Assembly: GCA_016710465.1 (NCBI GenBank) | Contig: JADJVS010000001.1 | Location: 1-64,000 of the forward strand | DNA from: Sulfuritalea sp. | Lineage (GTDB): Bacteria; Pseudomonadota; Gammaproteobacteria; Burkholderiales; Rhodocyclaceae | Direction: 5' to 3' | Length of the DNA stretch: 64,000 bases | Shown: positions 58,796 to 64,000 of the stretch, piece after piece | Layout: every line of letters starts with the position of its first letter | Position numbering within the stretch: the first letter of the stretch is position 1 | Notes under the pieces: generated by a model | The model's input: only the letters and a program-made list of their open reading frames with translations | Databases searched by the model: none | What the model was told of the DNA's origin: nothing | Program-made: the position numbers and the translations under genes

Positions 58796-60216
58796 CGCTC
58801 CTCGGCGCAAGCGGGCCCGCTGGGCTGGCGGTCCTTCCGGAGGAAGGATGCTGCCTGTCGCACGGGGAACTCGGTGCCGAAGTCAGGGCACTGGCGGCGA
58901 AGTTCCCGCCGCCGGGCCTGCTGTTCTGCCTGTGCCACAACGACTTGCCAACGCTGCTTTGCTACCTTGCCTGCCTCGACCGCGCGGTGGTACCACTGCT
59001 GCTGCCCGGAGGCATCGACAAGGCAAGGCTCGCCGGCCTGCTGGAGGCCTATAGGCCCAACTATGTGTTTCATAAACGGGACGACCTCGCCGGGATTTCC
59101 GCCCAGACCATTCTGCATTGCGGCGAATACGGACTGTATCGAACGGGCGACGACATCCGGCACGTACTGCACCCGGATCTCGCGCTACTGCTGACCACCT
59201 CGGGATCGACCGGGTCGCGCAAGCTGGTTCGAATTTCCAGGCGAAACCTGCTGGCCAATGCCGATTCGATCATCGACTACCTGGGCATCGAGGCTGGCGA
59301 GCGAGCAATTACCACGCTCCCCATCCACTACTCCTACGGCTTGTCGGTCATCAACAGCCACCTCAGGGGCGGCGCCGCATTGCTGCTCAGCGACCGATCG
59401 ATCATGGAGCGCCAGCTTTGGGCCCAGATCCAGCGCGACGGGGCAACGAGTCTCGCCGGTGTTCCCTATACCTACGACATGCTGCTCAAGCTGGGTATCG
59501 AACGGCTCAAGATGCCTGCAATGAGAACCTTCACCCAGGCGGGCGGACGACTGGCCCCGGAACGGATCCGGCGCGTTGCCGAATCCTGTGGTGCGCGCGG
59601 CATGCGCTTCTATACGATGTATGGCCAGACCGAAGCCACGGCGCGGATCGCCTATCTGCCCTGGCAGGAAACCCTCGCCCGGGCCGGCAGCATCGGTCGG
59701 CCCATTCCGGGCGGAGCGCTTTGGCTGGAAGACCCGCAGGGCCTGCGGATCACGCAAGCCGGATGCACCGGCGAACTGATCTATTCCGGCCCCAATGTGT
59801 GCCTTGGATATGCCACTTCGCACCGGAACCTCGCCCTCGGCGACCAGAACCATGGCATTTTGCGGACCGGCGACCTGGCGATCATCGATGACTACGGCTA
59901 TTTCACGCTGGTAGGCCGTGCCAGCCGATTCGTGAAGATTTTCGGCAACCGGATTGCTCTGGACGAAGTCGAATCCTTGCTCCACGAACAAGGTCTCAGC
60001 GCCACGGTCACCGGCACCGACGAGCGGCTCGACGTGCATCTTGAAGGGCAGCTCCCTGACTACGACCTGCAGACCCGCCTCGCCGCAACTCTGGGCGTCA
60101 ATCCCACCGCAATCGCGGTCAGGGCCCTGCCCAGCATCCCCAGGCTGGAGAGCGGGAAGATCGATTATGCTTCCCTTGCCGGGATTTTGAGCCCACGCGA
60201 TGTCGATGCGCACTGA
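58792..60216 (+). CDS. AMP-dependent acyl-ACP or acyl-CoA ligase
   Basis: From ATG 58792 the 474-residue protein has motifs LLTTSGSTGSRKLVRISRR near residues 131-149, YTMYGQTEATARIAY near 274, RTGDLAIIDDYGYFTLVGRA near 360 and LESGKID with the catalytic Lys near 462. It activates a carboxylic acid to an acyl adenylate. The partner ACP lies directly upstream, so it may load that ACP. It overlaps LuxE by 17 bases. Confidence 0.88.
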   Translation: MTLLGASGPAGLAVLPEEGCCLSHGELGAEVRALAAKFPPPGLLFCLCHNDLPTLLCYLACLDRAVVPLLLPGGIDKARLAGLLEAYRPNYVFHKRDDLAGISAQTILHCGEYGLYRTGDDIRHVLHPDLALLLTTSGSTGSRKLVRISRRNLLANADSIIDYLGIEAGERAITTLPIHYSYGLSVINSHLRGGAALLLSDRSIMERQLWAQIQRDGATSLAGVPYTYDMLLKLGIERLKMPAMRTFTQAGGRLAPERIRRVAESCGARGMRFYTMYGQTEATARIAYLPWQETLARAGSIGRPIPGGALWLEDPQGLRITQAGCTGELIYSGPNVCLGYATSHRNLALGDQNHGILRTGDLAIIDDYGYFTLVGRASRFVKIFGNRIALDEVESLLHEQGLSATVTGTDERLDVHLEGQLPDYDLQTRLAATLGVNPTAIAVRALPSIPRLESGKIDYASLAGILSPRDVDAH

Positions 60217-61312
60217 TCCTGTCGGCGATCCCTCGCCGCGTTCTCTACCCAGTCCTGGACATCCCTACGCCCTGCACCGCGCGGCCAAACAAGAGGCGCT
60301 GGTTCCCGAACTGAATCGCCTGACCCGGCTGCACTACGCCGGCTGCGCCGAGTATCGCCGCCTGGTCGACGTGCTCCACGGCGGCCCGCGCCAGGTCGAT
60401 CGTTGCGAAGACTTTCCCTACCTGCCGGTACGCCTGTTCAAGCACTATGAGCTGCGCAGCGTGCCTGAAGCGGACCTGGTCAGGACGCTGAGTTCTTCCG
60501 GCACCTCGGGACAGGCGGTTTCACGCATCCACCTCGACAAGGATACGGCGGCCAGACAGACCCGCGCATTGACCGAGATCGCGGGAAGTTTCATCGGCAG
60601 CCGGCGCCTGCCCATGCTGATCGTCGACTGCCCGGCGACGCTTGCCAACCGTGCCGGCTTTTCGGCGCGGACCGCCGGCATCCTCGGCTTTTCGATCTTC
60701 GGACGCAATCCCACCCATGCCCTCGACGACGACATGCAGATCGACTCCGGGGCGATCGAAGCCTTCCTCGCCCGCCACGGCGAGGGGCCAGTTCTGGTTT
60801 TTGGCTTTACCGCAGTCGTCTGGCAGCATTTCGTGCTTGCCCTTGCAGCACGCGGAGCCAGCCTTTCGATTCCCGGCGGCATCCTGATTCACGGTGGTGG
60901 CTGGAAGAAGCTCGCTTCCGCCGCGGTATCGCCAGACGAATTCAAATCGCGCCTGCGGCGGTTGACCGGGATCGCCAGGGTCCACAATTACTACGGCATG
61001 GTCGAGCAGACCGGATCCATCTTCATGGAATGCGAACACGGCTTTCTCCACGCCTCGGATTATTCCGAGGTGATCATCCGCGACCCGCTGGATTTCAAGG
61101 TCGTCGCTCCCGGCGTGCCGGGCCTGATTCAACTGCTGTCGGTACTACCGCACAGCTATCCGGGGCATTCGATATTGACGGAGGACACTGGAACAATGGT
61201 CGGCGTGGACGACTGCCCATGCGGCCGCCAGGGAGCACGCTTTCAGGTGCATGGGCGGCTCAAGGATGCCGAAACCCGGGGTTGCAGCGATGTCGATCAC
61301 CATCCCGCCTGA
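60200..61312 (+). CDS. LuxE-like acyl-protein synthetase
   Basis: The 370-residue protein shows the LuxE/PaaK-like adenylation fold with LSSSGTSGQAVSRI near residue 97-110, NYYGMVEQTGSIFMEC near 261-276, and EDTGTMVGVDDCPCGRQG near 332. LuxE activates a fatty acid as acyl-AMP and transfers it to LuxC, forming with it a reductase system. It overlaps the ligase and LuxC genes. Together with LuxC, reduction of an acyl group to an aldehyde is predicted. Confidence 0.88.
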   Translation: MSMRTDPVGDPSPRSLPSPGHPYALHRAAKQEALVPELNRLTRLHYAGCAEYRRLVDVLHGGPRQVDRCEDFPYLPVRLFKHYELRSVPEADLVRTLSSSGTSGQAVSRIHLDKDTAARQTRALTEIAGSFIGSRRLPMLIVDCPATLANRAGFSARTAGILGFSIFGRNPTHALDDDMQIDSGAIEAFLARHGEGPVLVFGFTAVVWQHFVLALAARGASLSIPGGILIHGGGWKKLASAAVSPDEFKSRLRRLTGIARVHNYYGMVEQTGSIFMECEHGFLHASDYSEVIIRDPLDFKVVAPGVPGLIQLLSVLPHSYPGHSILTEDTGTMVGVDDCPCGRQGARFQVHGRLKDAETRGCSDVDHHPA

Positions 61313-62507
61313 GCTTGCGCTTTCCATGCGCTTTCCGCTGGGAAGCGCGGACGATATTGCGCCGGCGCCCGAGCCGGTGTTTTCGCCTTTGCGGGTCGAA
61401 TTTCTCGCCGGCCTGTCAAAGGCCTTGTTCGCCGATGCCTCCGCCAAAAGCCACCCCGATGTCGCCGCATTCGCTTTTTGGTGTCGTCGCGCGAACATCG
61501 AAACCTGGGCCTCCAGACATCGCCCGAGTGGCCTGCGCATCGGTCTGGGTCCGGTCTTCCACGTTGCCCCCGCCAATGTGCCGATCAATTTCGCCTACTC
61601 GCTGGCGTTCGCGTTTCTCGCCGGAAACACAAGCATCGTCCGCCTGCCCTCCCGGCATGGCGAGCAGATCGATCTCGTGATCCGGGCGTTGCAGGAAGTG
61701 CTCGCGGAGCCGCGGTTTGCCACGCTGCGTTCGGCCATTCATCTGCTTCGCTACGAGCACGACGATCGCATCACCGAGTTCTGGCTGCAAAACACCCTGG
61801 GGCGGATCATCTGGGGTGGCGACGCCACGGTCGCGCACATGCGCGGCCTGAGGGCGCATCCGCGTTCCCGCGAGATCGCGTTTTCCGACCGATACTCGTT
61901 TTGTGTCGTGAATGCCGCCGCCATTCTGGCGGCCGACGCGGGTGCCTTGTCCGATCTGTACCTCAGGTTCGCCAACGACATGTATCTGATGGACCAGCAT
62001 GCCTGTTCCTCGCCCCACATGCTCGCCTGGATCGGCGAAGCAGGCGAAGTCGACGATGCCAGGCGCCTGTTCTGGCCCGGCTTCGAGTTGCTGGCACAAT
62101 CAAGATACGAACCGGAACCGATACAGGTCATGGACAAGTACGTGGACACCTGCCGCGAGATCATCGACTCGCCCACTGTCGATGCCGTCGTCTTGCGGCA
62201 TCCCGCGCTCACGCGCATCCGCCTGTGCTCCCTGACCAACGACCTGTATCGGCGGCGCGGGTATTTCGGCACGCTGCACGAACTGTCCCTCCCCTCCCTT
62301 TCGAATATCGCGGCAGGCATAGACCCGCGCTGCCAGACGATGACCTATTTCGGTTTCGATGCCGAGGAACTGAGAAGCTTCGTTGTCGACCAGCGCCTGC
62401 TCGGCCTGGACAGAATCGTGCCGATCGGCAAGGCCCACGACATGGGCTATTCCTGGGATGGCTTCGATCTCATCGGCGCCCTGTCGCGCGTGGTCGAAAT
62501 AAATTAG
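61290..62507 (+). CDS. LuxC-like acyl-CoA/acyl-protein reductase
   Basis: I chose ATG 61290 (MSITIPPEL), giving 405 residues; the upstream frame is within luxE. The aldehyde-dehydrogenase-like fold shows GLGPVFHVAPANVPINFAYS near residues 83-102, FLAGNTSIVRLPSRHGE near 107 and the catalytic Cys in YLMDQHACSSPHMLAW near 240. NADPH-dependent reduction of an acyl thioester to an aldehyde is the family reaction. No luxAB genes are here, so the aldehyde is not for light emission; it is likely a biosynthetic precursor. Confidence 0.88.
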   Translation: MSITIPPELALSMRFPLGSADDIAPAPEPVFSPLRVEFLAGLSKALFADASAKSHPDVAAFAFWCRRANIETWASRHRPSGLRIGLGPVFHVAPANVPINFAYSLAFAFLAGNTSIVRLPSRHGEQIDLVIRALQEVLAEPRFATLRSAIHLLRYEHDDRITEFWLQNTLGRIIWGGDATVAHMRGLRAHPRSREIAFSDRYSFCVVNAAAILAADAGALSDLYLRFANDMYLMDQHACSSPHMLAWIGEAGEVDDARRLFWPGFELLAQSRYEPEPIQVMDKYVDTCREIIDSPTVDAVVLRHPALTRIRLCSLTNDLYRRRGYFGTLHELSLPSLSNIAAGIDPRCQTMTYFGFDAEELRSFVVDQRLLGLDRIVPIGKAHDMGYSWDGFDLIGALSRVVEIN

Positions 62508-62613
62508 CCCGGCGGTGCCACGAGGCACCGGCGATCAACGGCACCCGGGCCTCAATCGGGCATCCGGCGCGAGGGCAAAGTCGGCGCCCGTGAGACGCCG
62601 AATCCGCGGGAGC
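62508..62613. terminator. Convergent hairpin region after the LuxC-like gene
   Basis: CGGTGCC-ACGA-GGCACCG (62515-62532) is a perfect hairpin. A GTCGGCGCCCG-type repeat (62577-62606, copy 8) and GACGCCG stem follow. The region separates the converging luxC-like and tpx genes and probably stops transcription from both sides, although no long T-run is seen. Confidence 0.5.
62577..62606 (+). repeat. GTCGGCG-type intergenic repeat, copy 8
   Basis: AAAGTCGGCGCCCG then TGAGACGCCGAATC, a diverged copy. Confidence 0.5.
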
Positions 62614-63117
62614 TCAGCCAAGCGCCTTCAGCGCCGCGTCGTAATCCGGCTCCTGCGCGATCTCGGGCACCATCTGGCTGTGCACTACCTTGTCATTCTC
62701 GTCGAGCACGACCACCGCGCGCACGGTCAGGCCGACCATCGGCCCTTCGGCGAAGGCCACGCCCCAGTCCTTCATGAACTCGGGATGGCGGAAGGTCGAA
62801 AGGTGCGCGACGTTGGCCAGTCCCTCCATGTCGCAGAAGCGCTTGGCGGCAAACGGCAGGTCGCCCGAAACACACAGCACCACGGTATTGGCCAGGCTGC
62901 CGGCGGCCTCGTTGAACTTGCGCGTGGATTTGGCGCAGGTCGGCGTGTCGATGCTGGGATAGATGTTGAGCACCTTGCGCTTGCCGGCAAAGTCCTTGAG
63001 ACCAACATCGGCCAGCGTGCCGCTGGTCAAGGTCATAGCCGGGGCCTTGGCGCCGACACCGGGAAAATCGCCGTCGACGCGAACCGGATTGCCGCGCAGG
63101 GTGATGGTTGTACTCAT
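62614..63117 (-). CDS. tpx: Thiol peroxidase Tpx
   Basis: The 167-residue atypical 2-Cys peroxiredoxin has the peroxidatic cysteine motif SIDTPTCAKSTRKFN near residues 55-69 and the resolving cysteine in AKRFCDMEG near 92. It reduces organic hydroperoxides with thioredoxin. ATG 63117 has AGGAGC upstream. Length is standard. Confidence 0.93.
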   Translation of the reverse strand: MSTTITLRGNPVRVDGDFPGVGAKAPAMTLTSGTLADVGLKDFAGKRKVLNIYPSIDTPTCAKSTRKFNEAAGSLANTVVLCVSGDLPFAAKRFCDMEGLANVAHLSTFRHPEFMKDWGVAFAEGPMVGLTVRAVVVLDENDKVVHSQMVPEIAQEPDYDAALKALG

Positions 63118-63159
63118 ATGTAGCTCCTCTCTGGGGTGGTGGTTGGGGGATACGGGAAA

Positions 63160-63933
63160 TCAGTGTAACCGAGCAAGACGCGGAAGTACCGCGTTGGCAT
63201 TTGCCGAGGTAGCCGCGGCCAGATCCTCCACCGCCAAACCACGCAACGCCGCCATGGCCAGCGCGATCCCCGGCAACTGGTCGGGTGAATTGCGCCCGCC
63301 GGCCAGCCAGGCCGGCGGGATGTCCGGCGCATCCGTCTCCAGCACGATGGCATCGAGCGGCAGGGTCGCGGCCAACTCACGGATGCGATTCGCGCGAGGA
63401 AAGCTCATGGCGCCGCCGAACCCCAGTTTGAAGCCCAGCTTGATGAATTCGTCGGCCTGCTGCCGGCTGCCGTTGAAGGCATGTGCAATGCCGCCGGGCA
63501 CGGGGCACCGGCGCAGGTGCTTGAGCACCTGGTCGATGGCCCGCCGCACATGCAGCAGGACCGGCAGGCCGGCGTCGCGAGCGATTTCAAGTTGGGCACC
63601 GAACCAGAACTCCTGGCGCGCATCATCGCTCGCCTCGATGAAGCGATCGAGCCCGATTTCACCGACCGCCACGGGCTGTTCGCGTTGGATGATTTCACGC
63701 AGGACGTCGAGGTCCGGCTCGCGGGCGCGATCGACATACATCGGATGGATGCCGTAGGCCGGCCGGCAGCCAGCGAACTCCCGGCATACCGAAGCCACGG
63801 CGCCGAAATTCGCGCGCTCCACGGCCGGCACCACGATACGGCCGACACCGGCGGCCGCGGCCGCGTCTGCCACGGCATCCCGATCGGCATCAAACTCGGC
63901 CGCATCGAGATGGCAGTGGGTGTCAACCAGCAT
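63160..63933 (-). CDS. TatD-family metal-dependent hydrolase
   Basis: The 257-residue protein has the amidohydrolase motifs VDTHCHLDAAEFD near 3-15, VGEIGLDRF near 90, VLLHVRRA near 123, AHAFNGS near 147 and ETDAPDIPPAWLAG near 198-211. TatD proteins are deoxyribonucleases or related hydrolases. The gene lies 3 bases downstream of the gene at 63937. Confidence 0.9.
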   Translation of the reverse strand: MLVDTHCHLDAAEFDADRDAVADAAAAAGVGRIVVPAVERANFGAVASVCREFAGCRPAYGIHPMYVDRAREPDLDVLREIIQREQPVAVGEIGLDRFIEASDDARQEFWFGAQLEIARDAGLPVLLHVRRAIDQVLKHLRRCPVPGGIAHAFNGSRQQADEFIKLGFKLGFGGAMSFPRANRIRELAATLPLDAIVLETDAPDIPPAWLAGGRNSPDQLPGIALAMAALRGLAVEDLAAATSANANAVLPRLARLH

Positions 63934-63936
63934 GGC

Positions 63937-64000
63937 CTACCCGACTTCGTCGATCCAGGCCTGCTGGATGGCTTCGAGCTTCTTCTCGCCGCAATGGCTT
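63937..64000 (-). CDS. iscX: C-terminus of a probable IscX iron-sulfur assembly protein (partial)
   Basis: Only the last 20 residues lie in the window: SHCGEKKLEAIQQAWIDEVG and then TAG. The pattern EKxLEAIQxAWIxE is characteristic of the IscX C-terminus. The 5' part runs off the right edge. Confidence 0.6.
   Translation of the reverse strand, partial: SHCGEKKLEAIQQAWIDEVG

Noticed and set aside
60200..62507. Bioluminescence (lux) operon
   Set aside because: luxC- and luxE-like genes are present but there is no luxAB luciferase in the window and the neighbours are NeuB- and ACP-type, so a biosynthetic role fits better.

Overview
The window is GC-rich, densely packed, and reads as a betaproteobacterium of the Rhodocyclales type (Azoarcus/Aromatoleum/Thauera and relatives). 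This rests on gene content: an Azoarcus-type ATP-dependent benzoyl-CoA reductase operon (bzdNOPQ plus ferredoxin), a BzdR/BoxR regulator, the aerobic box pathway, and a complete anaerobic phenylacetate operon (padBCDEFGHIJ order). The lifestyle implied is a facultatively anaerobic aromatic degrader. No alignment or database search was possible; family calls are by eye.

Layout. 1-1275: two genes (PHP-domain protein, GNAT acetyltransferase) broken by many single-base indels. 1324-6210 (minus): bzdN-O-P-Q-ferredoxin-small protein; bzdP carries one frameshift. 6211-6528: divergent control region with two sigma-70 promoters, TGCA-containing sites, and an FNR-type box. 6529-12025 (plus): bzdR/boxR then boxC-boxB-boxA. 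12067-20379 (minus): type I restriction-modification island hsdM-DUF1016-hsdS-DUF3800-hsdR. 20538-24036: lrgAB, STAS protein, MDR oxidoreductase and two small proteins. 24292-29758: a TetR regulator, a second phenylacetate-CoA-ligase-like enzyme, a MeaB-type GTPase (minus), and the two subunits of a coenzyme-B12 acyl-CoA mutase; similar TetR-like palindromes precede the TetR, ligase and mutase genes. 29743-31529: periplasmic DsrE protein, ECF sigma factor, and an anti-sigma factor with a DsrE-like tail. 31574-46225 (minus): fdhD-padBCDEFGHIJ followed by a TRAP transporter (dctP-Q-M). 46372-50018 (plus): PaaX-like regulator, an NDP-forming acyl-CoA synthetase-like protein and a FlK-like thioesterase. 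50055-52273 (minus): a peptide-deformylase remnant, a vapBC pair with a frameshifted antitoxin, an intact deformylase and an MTA/MTI phosphorylase. 52363-54183: typA. 54439-62507: an eight-gene operon (hotdog dehydratase, ThDP enzyme, NeuB-like synthase, NeuD-like acetyltransferase, ACP, AMP ligase, LuxE-like, LuxC-like). 62614-64000 (minus): tpx, a TatD hydrolase and the 3' end of a probable iscX.

How it fits together. Phenylacetate enters (perhaps via the TRAP system), is activated by PadJ, oxidised by PadBCD to phenylglyoxylate, and converted by PadEFGHI to benzoyl-CoA. Benzoyl-CoA is then dearomatised anoxically by BzdNOPQ or epoxidised aerobically by BoxAB and cleaved by BoxC. Three sets of candidate operators recur in the control regions (TGCA-type, GATACA-type and ACCGNNCGGT-type) together with FNR-type boxes, and they converge on the dctP promoter.

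The two parts that look least described are the TetR/ligase/MeaB/B12-mutase cluster, whose mutase lacks several methylmalonyl-CoA mutase signatures and may rearrange an aryl-acyl-CoA, and the LuxC/LuxE/ACP/ThDP/NeuB operon, which looks like a route to an unusual nonulosonate- or acyl-type surface modification.
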